Source: Spirodela intermedia (Eukaryota > Streptophyta > Magnoliopsida > Alismatales > Araceae). From it: DNA of 64,000 nt. The notes under the pieces were generated by a model. It saw only the letters and a list, made by a program, of their open reading frames with translations. It made no database searches and had not been told where the DNA came from. Below, one piece after another: positions 24,401 through 38,800 of the stretch. The stretch lies in assembly GCA_902729315.2 (NCBI GenBank), contig LR746264.1:5481878-5545877 (forward strand). The letters run 5' to 3'. Numbering within the stretch: the stretch's first letter is position 1; each line of letters starts with the position of its first letter. Made by a program: the position numbers and the translations under genes.

Positions 24401-27400
24401 ATTTTGTATTTTTTGAGGTTCTTGGCTGACCCAATATCAAGCCTTCTGGATTGCCTGGATCCAATCATAGATCAATAATATCAACTAAGCCTTGAATCAT
24501 TAGAGTCATATTGCCTAGGCCAACCCATCCCAAAACGTCTCACACATCTTTAGAGGTACTTCTCCCAGTCCTTTTCAATACTGAATGTTTGGCGGAATGG
24601 AAGTCATCTGTATGACACGGTTTACCAAATCCAACATATAAAATGCAGAAGACTGTGATTTGTCGTGCATGAATGATATTTTGGTAAGACAAGCGCTTTA
24701 CAGCCTTGATCTTGTCCGAGCCTGCCTTCCTTTTTTTTATCATTTTTGTGAGGGGGATGGAAAGAACGACCGCATGAATCTCCATCAACAACACTTATTA
24801 AGACAGACGACCGAGAAATAAGACTGATTTGTCGTGCATGAATGATATTCTGGTACTTCAAGGATGACACAACCATAAGCTAGCGTCAGCACCACAACAT
24901 ATTTCATCTAGGACACGACATGTATCAGTACAAATGTTACTTTATGAATTCCACAGCGGATATGAAATGCTAGTCCTAGTTACCCAAAAAATTCCAAGAG
25001 AAGATTGTGATTACAGAGAATTACGCCATCAATAGGATAGCATACCTTCGATGGCCAAAAACAGGAAGCAGATCCTTCCTCTTTGTTTCAACCTCATCAA
25101 CAGAAATATTTTCAATTTCAATTTCTCCACCGTTATAATCACAGGTGAATATTTCACTGCTTTGACGATCCATAGAATAAAATCGGATCTGTCAAAGAAA
25201 ATGTAACATATTCATCCACAAAAATTATGAAGACATCTTCTAGAAAGTTCAATTTCTAGAAATTATGAAAATACCTTGGATTTCTGCCATATTGGTAACC
25301 TCACGGAGCTAACAAGGACTTCTGCATTTGAGAAGTACCAGTGAGATTTTTCATGAGTTCTCACAAAATCCTTACAAGCAGCACTACTTGGAGAGGAGGA
25401 TGAGTTTTTGGATCCAGTATCCTCGCAATCAGTAACATCCACGAGCGTTTCCTCATGTTCTTGACCGTCACATCTAGCGCTAGAAATGCATTCTTTTCTT
25501 TCAGGCCAATTCAACCTTCTACATACATCCCACCATTGAACTGGTACAGCATTCACCCGCAGTTCTTCATCTTGAGCCTGCAAAAGGGGACCAGATCCTA
25601 GTTTGGAATTGCTGTCACATGCCTCTGCAACTGAGGAAGGCAATAGTTCATGTTGAACAAGATGGCCTGAAGGAGAGTATACTAAAAGGTGCTCCAAAGC
25701 CTTAGCCTTTGAATTAGCGGACCGAGAATCATGATCCACAGACCTGTGGAAGACAGCAGCAACAGCACCGGATGGTGTAGGTGCCTTTCCAGCTGCAGAA
25801 GCTGCTATACTGCTCACAGTATTAAGCCACCCAGAATTTCCGTCTTTTATCCTGCTGACTACTGAAAGTGCAACAGGTGGAGGAGGAAGGACCTGGTGGT
25901 CCTTCGTGCTTGTTGAGGTAGACCACCATGGCCTTGAGAGAGTAGGTACAAGTGAAGGTCCGTCACTGTGAGAAGTCTGTGTCTGGAGGACAGCACTACC
26001 ACCAAAAGGAGACAAGACATAAATATGACATGTTCCATGGGATGAAACAACTGCAATCCACTGACTATAATGGCTAAAACAGATGTCCTGAATGACCTGT
26101 AACAGAAAATTATGCAGATATTTAAATAATGATTGTGAAGAAAAAGTTAAAGCGTACGATATTACAAAATATTAATTCTTACAGCTGTTGTTATCCCACG
26201 ATATAGCTTGTATAGATGGACATGTGATGTAGCCCAATCATAACACGAGGAGCTTGTACCATTAGGTACACAGTTTGGCATTATCCGGAAGACATTTATA
26301 TTGTTCCCATGCACAGAAGCAGTCACCAAAAGAGTACCACTAGGATCAAAACATAGTGCAGATATCGGACTCGTATGGGCCCTAAATTGTGAAATGACTT
26401 CTTTAGAAACAAAATCCTTAATGACGACCTGTATCAGAAAGAGTCAACAGTAACAAGATATCAAAATCGTTGGAGAGGGCCAGTCATGTGCATCTGGTAG
26501 AAAAGATTTCGGGTGAAAGGTACAGGTGACATGATTTACCATTCCCGCATTATCTACTTCATTCAGCTGCGTCGCCGATCCAAGTCTACCAGTTTTCCTG
26601 CCAAAACTTGATGATGTAGGGGAGTTGGATCCATCGGGTAAAAGATCTTGATAATATTTGGACAAAGTTTTGTATCCCATATCGCCCAAATTGATAATTC
26701 CAGCAGCTAACTGTTTACTAGACTCTACTGCATAACGAGCAACTAAGCCTCCACTGCTGGGTGACGTTGATGGGCTAACACCAGGAGAGGTTGTAAGATT
26801 TTGGGGGCTCAGGCGTCCTGAATTTGACAAAATAGGATTGTTGGAAGCATAAGCTAACCATCTCGGACCAACAGCAATTGGACCAAGCCCAACATTTGTC
26901 CCTACTGGTCCTTGCATTGGATAAGTAAGAACACTGAATTTATTTTCCAGTGTCACAGCATCAAAACAATATATCTGTCATAAAAAGCAATATATCAGTA
27001 CCCCATTACAAAAATCAACTATTTACGGTTAAATCCCAAAACATAATGAGAATGCCAGTTAGAATCTATATGTTTTCAGGGTATGTGGATCATTCACTGC
27101 TTACTTGTGCTGCAAGAGCCACAGCAACCACTCGAGGACTGCACCGAACAATGTAAACAGCCGATCGAAACCTTAGTACATGCACATAGCTGTGAGACCT
27201 TAATGAGAAAAATAGAACTACAGTTGGGGTGGAGATGGAATCCACTTGCTGAGGAGCATTACTGGTCTCCCTGACCAATGCACTCAAGTGGCTACCTTGG
27301 GCCATATTGGAACCATTGGCTCCTTCACCTGCAACGACCAACAACAAAGGATGGGATGCTCTAAATCCTTCAGTACCCTCGGACCTAGCTGGGACTGGTA

Positions 27401-29526
27401 GCACCTGTAAGAAGGTGACTGGACCAGCACGCTTTGAGACCAGCTCATGGATATTTGATGCATCCTCGACATCAAGAACTTGAAAGCCATTGGCATAGCC
27501 AAGTAACAAAGCATGCCTGAAGCAAGTAGAACTAATTTGTATCTTGTCAAAGCCAACCCATAATACCTGTTCAAGCAACAAGTAAAAATCAAATTTAATC
27601 CGTGAAAATTTAACAAATGATTGAAACGTTCACATTGGTACGTCTACGAAAACATTGCAATAAGAGAACTAGCTAGGATGATTGTTCAAATAATTAAGAA
27701 AGATCTGACCCCTCTTTCTTTTCGTTTTATTTTTTCACCCTTCTTATGTAACAATTTTGCCACTCATAGTACATGTCAAACTATGACACTAACAACGAAG
27801 GATTTCATAGATACTTTCCAATCGTCTGTTGCTATAGCAATGCATTCGACCTGTAAGGGTACATGCACACAAGATAAAAGACACTTATTCATATGAAATA
27901 TTCGAAGAGCAACTGTACGACAACAAAATTATCATTAAGAAAACAGGGCTTATCAATTAATGGTGATGATAAAAGAAGCAGTGCTTTCAGCCTTGTGCTG
28001 GGGCAATTAGCGTAACAGAGGGGGAGGGTGAACTAACTATGATCTTTAAATGAGACATCACAGATTTACGGATTTAATTACACTGAAAAGATTTCATTCC
28101 TCTTTTTATATATTCATTGCTAAATAAAAATGTGTTTCTAGAAGTATAAACTTCCATGTTTTGCAATAGTAAATAAATGTGTATATAGAATCCAGATGAT
28201 ATCTTGTACATAAATAAGGCAGGCGCAGCGCAAAATGACACAGAACTGGCTTCTACAACCATTGAAATCCATGAAAAATTCGACAGAACGGGATACCATG
28301 AGCAAGTGATGGTATTACTAACCTATCGTGCCCAGCAAACCCTGAATATCCGGGGATATTATTGATGTATCCCGAGAAGGTCTAATAGTGACCTTCGGCC
28401 CTTTCACATTTTGATATATACTCTAAAATTTGAACTACTCAATCCAAACCATGATGAGGTTTCTGTCTCAGAAAGAATATTGAAGACCAGAGGCGAGCCT
28501 AAACTATAAATTGGATCTCTTCAACTAAATGTTATCCTTCAGGAAGGTAAAATAGACGACTTTACAGTTCATATTTTTTCACGACGCAATCATAAATTGT
28601 AAAACATAACATAACCGTTATCTCTTCGAAAGATAATTTTCTATTCTACGTTTTCTGGGCTTTTCTTTCGTTTCCTTTCCTTCTATGGGTATATTCATGT
28701 AACCAGTGAGGCTGCTTTGTCGGCATAAAGATTTTTCATTAATGAAAAAGGGTTTTTACGACCTTCCAATTTCGGATCTACAAGTTTCCTTTGCAGTGGA
28801 AACCTGAATACCAAGTATGGCTCGTAATAATCTATCCTCTGGGCGATACGACGATTTGTTCGCTATCTGAGGCGTTAATGGTAATCTACAAGTTTCCTTT
28901 GCAGGGCATAACAAGTATCACCTGTTTCCACCCAAGATCCCGGCATCACGATTCCATTTTTGTCTAAATTGCGGAGTAAGAATAATCCTCTATTGATTCG
29001 ATGGGAAACTTCCACTAATATTTTGAATAAGCAACGCCATTCACTTATTACCTCCAACATTTTCTTTTTCCATCTTCTCTCGATGGTGCGAGTCAAAGGG
29101 ATTCCCTCCACAAAATGTGACAGTGGAAATCCAGAAGAACAGAAACGTAAATCGAGAAGAGCAAAAAACGAACGGTAAATGAAAGTTTTCCTTGGTACAA
29201 AAAAAATCACTAAGATCAATAAAACGACCAACAGAAAAGAACAAAAGTAACATGGAGGAAAAATAACAGACTGTACGATCATAGAATCCAGACATCAGAA
29301 GAAAGGGGATAATATGTATAAGAAAAATATGGGGAATAAAAGCAAAGGAACAGACTTGGTCTTTCTCTTCTTCCCCAGGCAAAGATATAGAAGCAGCAAC
29401 TGTTGCTCCGGCTGATCGGACCGTTGAAGCGACGGACCCGGCGTTCGACGAGACCGTCTTCAGGCACGACGAGATGACCCTTAGCGAGTTCGGGAGCAGG
29501 CCGTTGCGAGGTTTTTCTCTTCTCAT
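21058..29526 (-). CDS. ATG18: Autophagy-related protein 18 of the f/g/h (BCAS3-domain) type
   Basis: WD40 PROPPIN-like protein of the plant ATG18f/g/h clade, acting on PI3P membranes in autophagosome formation. Ten exons: 29526-29356, 27566-27105, 26974-26540, 26428-26183, 26096-25275, 25188-25046, 23044-22937, 22067-21943, 21708-21499, 21389-21058. All phases agree and give 1017 residues. The N-terminus ([20 protein letters not shown], then VAASISLP) is the clade signature. The propeller follows, with [19 protein letters not shown] and then a BCAS3 domain (exons 5-6). The C-terminus is serine/acidic, ending near [15 protein letters not shown]. The PI3P-binding FRRG site reads LYRG here (end of exon 4). 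Introns 1 (1.8 kb) and 6 (2.0 kb) hold AT-rich sequence without a gene. Confidence 0.95.
21437..21468. repeat. (TA)n microsatellite in the last intron of the ATG18-type gene
   Basis: About 15 TA units between exons 9 and 10 of the minus-strand gene. Confidence 0.9.
24656..24855. repeat. Duplicated ~27-base segment inside ATG18 intron 6
   Basis: GATTTGTCGTGCATGAATG and the following ATATT.TGGTA occur at about 24656-24685 and again at about 24835-24858. It is a small direct duplication about 175 bases apart, with no coding meaning that I can see. Confidence 0.75.
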
Positions 29527-30830
29527 TCTCTAGCCACCGACAACAGCTGCTGCAGCAGCAGGAGCAACCGCCCTCTCCACACTTCCACACCTCCGGGTTT
29601 CCCCAACTCTGCGGCCGACGCCACTCCCACCACCACCGCCCTGGTTCCCTCCAACCCCACTCACTCCTCTACGACACGCCAACGTCCACCTCCCTCCCTC
29701 CCCCGCCCATCTCCGCGCCGGGCCGCCGGCGATTCGCAAGACCATCCGCGTCCCGATCCTATGTTCCGTCTGAATTCCACCCACTGGCTGGACCATCTGC
29801 TCCTCTCAGGTTTGACTCCATGGCGCTGGCGTCAATTTCCTTCCTCTTTCTCCCTGCTCCCACCCTCTCCGTCTCCCTCTCTCTCTCTCTTCCTCACTGC
29901 ACCTCTTCCCCTCCCTCGCACCTCTTCCCCTCCCTCTCTGCTCGTCTATATCCTTCGATCGAGTTCGCTTCCCTTGAACCTCCACAGATCGTTAGGTAAC
30001 CAACTCCCCCAAAGGCCCAAGCTGCAACCCGGAACGGGCCACTGAGCTGTCCGGTTCTGCTCCGCGATACCCGCAGGACATGTTAACCATAACCGCGTTT
30101 AAAAAAACCACTTCTCGAAAAGTGGGCCCCAGCAGAAGTCAAGAGGGCGGAAGAGCGCGCCATTAGAATATACCCCTCGCACAAACTCCTCTTCTCCCGC
30201 ACGTGCGCTCCCCCACCCCTGCCACGTGGGCGCGGTTTGAGCCACCAGATTCCCAACCATCCGGCGTCTTTTCTCCCGCCCATGACATCATCCCCTCTCA
30301 TAGTGAACCCGAGGAGCAGATCCACGTGGCAGCTGAAGGAAAACCGGGCCGCCAAAGTCGGCCCAGCGGGCCAGGGGGTGTCCGTCCAGGCCCATTTCTC
30401 CTCTCCCCGCTCCCCCACAGCGATCAACCCAGCCATCGTAGTACCAGTGTTCGGGTCGGAGAGAGAGAGAGAGAGAGGAATTTATAGGGAATATCCGCAA
30501 TATAAAATTATTTTAGGAATTATATGATGGGGTGGAGAATCTTGAGGCTACATGGTCGATCAAGATGCCGCCGGCGTTGACCGAGGCGAAGAACGAATAA
30601 GCCAGAGGATTCAGCATGGTTTTCTCATCGTCTCCTCGTAATCTTATTGCACCCCCTTTCTGGGAAATAAATGAGAGAAATCTCTCGGTCTGTAGAAACC
30701 AATACACGACGATTTTGCAACACAGAGAAACGGAATCGTCGGCAGAGAGATCGGGAGATTCATCCGACCATTTCTGCCGGTTGACCCGCGTAGAGGGCTT
30801 CTCCGCCCATGGTGGGCTGTCCTCGAAGGA
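29527..30830. promoter_or_regulatory. Spacer between ATG18-type start and the At4g15545-like stop (both minus strand)
   Basis: This is the 5' flank of the ATG18-type gene: CT-rich at 29870-29940 (possible pyrimidine-rich leader on the other strand), site II TGGGCC/GGCCCA elements near 30123, 30353 and 30389, and a CCACGTGG core near 30222. Minus-strand frame 29796-29530 ends just before the ATG18 ATG and is better read as leader. The remainder is the 3' flank of the next gene. Confidence 0.5.
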
Positions 30831-33787
<2,957 letters not shown>

Positions 33788-34385
33788 CTCCGCCGCCGCC
33801 CCTCCTGCGCCGCCGGATCCGATCTACTCCTCCCCCTCAATTCCCCTCGAAATCGTTGGCCATAGGAGGCCGACTCCTCGGCCCCTCAAGACAAGCCGCC
33901 AGCACGGCCATTCGCCGCTCTGTCTCGATGAGGACAGGCGTGGAATTCACGAGAACGTTGTCTGTGGTGGCGATTCCGCCGCCGGAAAGTGGCGACCGGA
34001 TAATGTGCCATATATTTAGTCCACGTGCCAGTAGATGCCAGCTTTTTACTATCACCGTACAAAATTTGGCGAGAATCTTATGCTGGGCCGGCCCACTTGG
34101 AAGTGTTCGTAGTGGGCCGGATTGGGTGACCTGCTACGGGGCCCAGGGGGGGAGGCGCAGAGTGGGGCCCCGTGGGCCTATTTATAGTTAAATAATTTGG
34201 TAGAGAGAAGAATTTTGAACCGTCCTCTCCAATCTTACAGCTAGGAAGAACCACGCGGCAGGGGCATCCGCTCCGCCGCCATGGGAGCCGGAGGGAGGGA
34301 GGCAAGGATTGGGCAGCCGTGAGCAGCGGCAGTGGTAAGGTGGATAGAGGAAGCAGGAAAACTGGCGAGGACTGAGGATCTCGGC
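33788..34385. promoter_or_regulatory. Short divergent promoter of the At4g15545-like (-) and RKF3-like (+) genes
   Basis: Only 598 bases separate the two start codons. It carries several site II-type elements (TGGGCC or GGCCCA) between about 34083 and 34178. CTATTTATAG at 34178-34187 is a TATA candidate for the plus gene, about 200 bases before its ATG. ATATATTT near 34008 read on the minus strand is a weaker candidate for the other gene. Confidence 0.6.
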
Positions 34386-36329
34386 ATGGGGATCCTTCGG
34401 TGGGCGGCCCCCTTCCCATTGCCGCTGCTGCTCTTGCTTTCCTGGTTGCCGGCGATGGCTTCGGCACAGAGCGCAAGCTGCCCCCTCAACTTCACCCTGT
34501 TCCAGAAGTACGTCGACGTCTACAAGGCTGCATCGGATGCGTCTGCTAATGGCACCATAAACGTCTCTCCCTGTCAATTTACCCTGCAGGGTATCCATCT
34601 ATGCCAGGCCGAGTACCTCCGGACTTCCGGGCTATTCTTGCCAGCGCTCAACTCCTCTGCGTCCTGCTGGGCCGCTCTCCAGCTCTTGCTTGATCAGATC
34701 TTCACGGACTTCAACCCTCGGTCCGCCTGTGGCTTCAAGACGGAGTGGATCTCCACGGGATGCATGAACATCTCATCGCGCTCCCAATTCGAGTCCCTCG
34801 CCAAGGCTTCCTCGTCTACCGTCCTGGCCGATGTCAATCAGACCTGCAGTGGCTCCGTGAGCGGGTCCACCTGCGCCACCTGCACCGCCACCATAACCCG
34901 CCTCAACGCTTTTCTCACAGGACCCCCCAACGGCAATGTCTCCGATTGCACCCAGTACCCCTTCATCTATGTCGCCGGTGCCGTCAACCGCTTCGGTCCC
35001 GCCAACGAGGACACGGCTCTCTGCTGCTTCGCCCTCAGTGCCAACCCCGACACCATTACCCCATCAGTTCTTTCCAGTGGCGGTCGGAGTGGTACCCGTG
35101 GCTGGTTGTTCGGCGTCATTGGGGGTGTTCTTTTTCTTCTCGTCGTGGCGGGGATTGGATTTTGGTTCGTCGTCAGGAAGCGACGGCACCGTAGGAAGAG
35201 GAGGAAGAAGAAGATCGTGGGACCAGATAGTTCCCGGACAGCGGCTCATCTGGAATATGTAGGCGCGAGTACGACCCTGGTCCGTTACACATTTGATGAG
35301 ATCAAGGCGGCTACAGAGAATTTCTCAAGGGGTCACATAATCGGTAAAGGTGGTTATGGGAATGTCTACAGGGGGTTGCTCCCTGATGGCACCGAGGTCG
35401 CCCTGAAGAGGTTCAAGAACTGCTCTGCTGCAGGAGATGAAGACTTCAGGCATGAAGTAGAAGTAATAGCCAGCGTCAGGCATGTGAATCTCGTTGGCCT
35501 GAGAGGGTACTGTATAGCGACTACTCCACTGGAGGGACATCAGAGGATAATTGTTTGTGATTTAATGAAGAATGGCAGCCTTCATGACCATCTCTTTGGT
35601 TGGGCATCTACGGCCAGAGAGATGAAGTTGAGTTGGCCCATCCGCCAAAAGATTGCCGTTGGGACAGCAAGGGGGATAGCATACCTCCATTACGGTGTGA
35701 CTCCGAGTATTATTCATAGAGACATCAAGGCGAGCAATATCCTTCTGGATGATGAATTTGAACCAAAAGTTGCTGACTTTGGCCTGGCTAAGTTTGCTCC
35801 TGAAGGGGTCTCACATGTGAGCACAAGGGTGGCAGGCACCCTCGGTTATGTTGCTCCTGAGTATGCTCTCTATGGCCAGTTGACTGAGAGAAGTGACGTT
35901 TACAGTTTTGGGGTCTTGCTTCTTGAGCTCTTGAGTGGGAAGAAGCCAATAATTTCATCAGATGGGGAGCAGACTTCCCTTGTAACTGATTGGGCTTGGT
36001 CGCTTGTGCGCGAAGGTAGGACCTTGGATGTCATTGAAGAAGGGATGCCTGAGTTGGGTTCCAGTGAAGTCATGGAGAAGTACGTCATGGTCGCTGTCCT
36101 TGCTTCTCACCCGCAGTTATATGCGAGGCCTTTGATGGATAAAATTGTGAAGATTTTGGAAACTGATTTGGTGGTTCCAACAATTCCCGATCGCCCGATT
36201 CCCCTCACGTCAAATCTGATGGATATTGAGAAATCGGTAAGCAGCAGTGGTTCAGGTCATCTGTCAAGTTTCTCTGGTTACCAATCATTCGCATTGGGAA
36301 AAGATGATACGGCGACAACAACAGAGTAG
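34386..36329 (+). CDS. RKF3: RKF3-like receptor-like serine/threonine kinase (SPARK domain)
   Basis: A single-exon receptor kinase of 647 residues from ATG 34386; the frame is open upstream, but this is the first ATG with a signal peptide. Residues 1-28 are a signal peptide. An extracellular cysteine-rich SPARK-type domain follows (SCPLNFTLFQ, then ALCCFAL near its end) with several N-glycosylation sites. One transmembrane helix lies at about 238-262, followed by a basic stop-transfer RKRRHRRKRRKKK. The kinase domain has P-loop GKGGYGNVYRG near 320, catalytic lysine in VALKRFK, HRDIKASN near 443, DFGLA near 463 and APE, all intact, so it is a probably active RD kinase. The family (Arabidopsis At2g48010) is flower-associated. 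Ligand unknown. Confidence 0.93.
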   Translation: MGILRWAAPFPLPLLLLLSWLPAMASAQSASCPLNFTLFQKYVDVYKAASDASANGTINVSPCQFTLQGIHLCQAEYLRTSGLFLPALNSSASCWAALQLLLDQIFTDFNPRSACGFKTEWISTGCMNISSRSQFESLAKASSSTVLADVNQTCSGSVSGSTCATCTATITRLNAFLTGPPNGNVSDCTQYPFIYVAGAVNRFGPANEDTALCCFALSANPDTITPSVLSSGGRSGTRGWLFGVIGGVLFLLVVAGIGFWFVVRKRRHRRKRRKKKIVGPDSSRTAAHLEYVGASTTLVRYTFDEIKAATENFSRGHIIGKGGYGNVYRGLLPDGTEVALKRFKNCSAAGDEDFRHEVEVIASVRHVNLVGLRGYCIATTPLEGHQRIIVCDLMKNGSLHDHLFGWASTAREMKLSWPIRQKIAVGTARGIAYLHYGVTPSIIHRDIKASNILLDDEFEPKVADFGLAKFAPEGVSHVSTRVAGTLGYVAPEYALYGQLTERSDVYSFGVLLLELLSGKKPIISSDGEQTSLVTDWAWSLVREGRTLDVIEEGMPELGSSEVMEKYVMVAVLASHPQLYARPLMDKIVKILETDLVVPTIPDRPIPLTSNLMDIEKSVSSSGSGHLSSFSGYQSFALGKDDTATTTE

Positions 36330-37070
36330 TGGGGGATGGAGGCCTTGGCCAGCTTTGGTTGATTTCTTTTTCTTTTTCTTTTTTGATCTGGGGATGATCA
36401 TATTGTGCTGCAGAAGCCAGCTGATGTGAGTGTTTGCACGCCAATGGTATGTTCCCAGTCTTTTCCTCATGACTTTTGTCTATCTGGTTGCTCAATGATT
36501 AAATGTCCTTGTGAATAGATTTCATTCTGTCCCAAACATGTGAGCTTGTCAACGCCCTTGTGCTGTGGAACGATCTATTTCAGTGCCTGGGTCTGGAGGT
36601 GGAACTCATGCATTCAAACTAGCCTTGAGCTGACAGCTGTGAACGCCGCACAGCTGCTACTTTCGTCCTCAATTGCTCCCAGAACTGTCTGGGATTTATT
36701 CTCGTAATCAGCAAAACACGTGGACTAGCCCACTGTAGGTAATTGTGCTCACAAGGTTGAAAAAATTGAGTGGAATATCTTGAAGTTCAGACAATGATTC
36801 TACCAGCATCCTCTTCAATTTTAGATGGGTATAAGAAAATTGTCAAAACGTTTTTTTCTCAAAAAATGAAATAATTTCTAATTAATGAGAAGTGTACTCT
36901 TCGGGAAAGATTATCTTCCAGGAATTTGACATATTTTAGGTTTATGGTTTCATATTTATGATTTCTGCGATTTTTTTTTCTCTGTACATGTTTCCCATGC
37001 TTTCTTTGAAATATTTGCCAGTCATTAATGAGGCAATGATTTATAGTTGTTGCTCTATTTTCCTCGTAAT

Positions 37071-37265
37071 TCATCTCGAAGGTATGGACTCTGTCGCTCC
37101 TAGGCAACCATGCTCCTTTGTTTGAAATAAGACCATCTTCTCATCATCATGAATTATGGGCTTCCCTGGTTGTTTCTTCTTCACTATGGACTTAACGGTT
37201 CTCAGAATAGATATTGGAAGGCCTGAAATCTTATAATGGGGTTGCCCTGCTTGTTGCTTCTTCAT
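37071..37265 (-). CDS. Possible small ORF or gene relic, unrecognised
   Basis: 64 residues: an N-terminal lysine-rich MKKQQ segment, then HYKISGLPISILRTVKSIVK, then a short lysine/proline run and an acidic DDEK. The amphipathic, basic composition looks more protein-like than surrounding frames, and the frame is open upstream without an obvious promoter. I do not recognise it. It could be an exon of an unseen gene, a pseudogene fragment or chance. Confidence 0.25.
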   Translation of the reverse strand: MKKQQAGQPHYKISGLPISILRTVKSIVKKKQPGKPIIHDDEKMVLFQTKEHGCLGATESIPSR

Positions 37266-38631
37266 GGCTCTTGGCCTTCCTCTGCCTTGCTCTTCTGATA
37301 TCTATTTCTGAGATTTTTTTTGCCTGCATTTCTTTTGATATTAAACAAGACTGATGATAAACGGTGGATGACCGCCATGATCTGCTTCCTTCGTTGTCTC
37401 ATTAACAGAACCCATAAGAAAAAGTACTAGCTGGTGAGATTTTAGGCCTATGAGATCATTATATCGTCATTGCTCGGATGAAAAAGGTCCCTGAGAATCA
37501 AAAGTTATCTCAATCAGTTTATTACTGGATGAGTCCGATTTAGGAAATTTTGTGAGAATCCAACCCCAAACCTGAGCTTACATAACCAGTCATAACCCGT
37601 GTTGGATTTGAACTGTTGTATGGATCCGGCGCATACTATGGAAGGTTAAGCTAGATATCGCACTTCAAATTTTTTCATACTATCCTGATGTTGATCCATT
37701 GATTCTTCCGCATCAATTAATACATCCTCAGGATCGAAAGGGTTTATATCTTCCATGAATCTGGAGGCTAGAAATTGGAGTCCGCTATAATCATAATATC
37801 TTATTTGAACTGCTGCTCAAGTTGCTAAATTCACAGTGAAATTTTCTCACTTACAGAGAACCTAAGAACACTATAGGACTTTTGGGTTGTCGGTGCATGT
37901 ATGGGAGAGAAGAAATTGCTGTGTATGCCGGGCCATGTGTACGGATCAGTGATTTCTTGCCTTCTTGTGGCTGAAACAGTTTTCTTTTTTTGAAGTCTAT
38001 CGACGATAGTATATGAGTTTGTGGTTTCCAAGGATGCTTAAATAATTGAATAGTGCAGATTTGATCTCTGTCCCCGCTTTACATAGTGAACCAGAGACAG
38101 TGTCTCCTAGAAAAAATACACTGTGAGAAGGCAAAATATACTGCTTAAATGTGGGCATTCTTTATGATTTTTTGTATGAACTTCCCAACAGGTGAAGTTT
38201 GAACTATTTTAAGTGAAAGCTATGGCTCATCTAACTCAAATCACAGTGGTTTATAATTAGGTGGCTCAATAAATTTAACTTAGAATCACAATTGATGATA
38301 CTTTTGATGTAAACAAAATAAATGGAAGGGTGTAATATCAATAAAAAATGCCAAAACTGTTCTCACAGAATTTTGATACTGATTACATGATCCAGTATGT
38401 TGTGCTACACTTTTGAGCAAGTGAGTTGACTCACTTTGTTAAATGAGTACACTCATAATACGAAATATTTCTTGTCAGGCCAAAATGGCAATTCCCTATC
38501 ATAAGACTTTATTCTAATCTCATAACAAAATTCCTTATCCATTTGGGCTTGCAGATTTTCTTTATTCACTTCTTTTGATAAAGTAGATTCACTTGATATG
38601 AGAAATGACCAATACATTATTGTGGGCTTGA

Positions 38632-38800
38632 GTTGACTGGTATTATATGAATAAAGCTTATAATCTTTAATGATCAAGGTGGTTAGTTGACTGGTATTAT
38701 ACGAATAAAGCTTATAATCATTAATGATCAAGGTGGTGAGTTGACTGGTATTATATTAATAAAGCTTATAATCATTAATGATCAAGGTGGTGAGTTGACT
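38632..38800. repeat. Three tandem copies of a 54-bp unit
   Basis: Units start at 38632, 38686 and 38740, with a truncated fourth start (GTTGACT) at 38794. Each contains GTTGACTGGTATTATA, AATAAAGCTTATAATC and TTAATGATCAAGGTGGT, with only a few substitutions. The unit length is a multiple of three, so the frame 38687-38893 is an artefact of the repeat. Confidence 0.95.

Noticed and set aside
29530-29796. Minus frame ending just before the ATG18-type start
   Set aside because: Glycine/arginine/alanine-rich with a stop before the ATG; more likely 5' leader than a separate gene.
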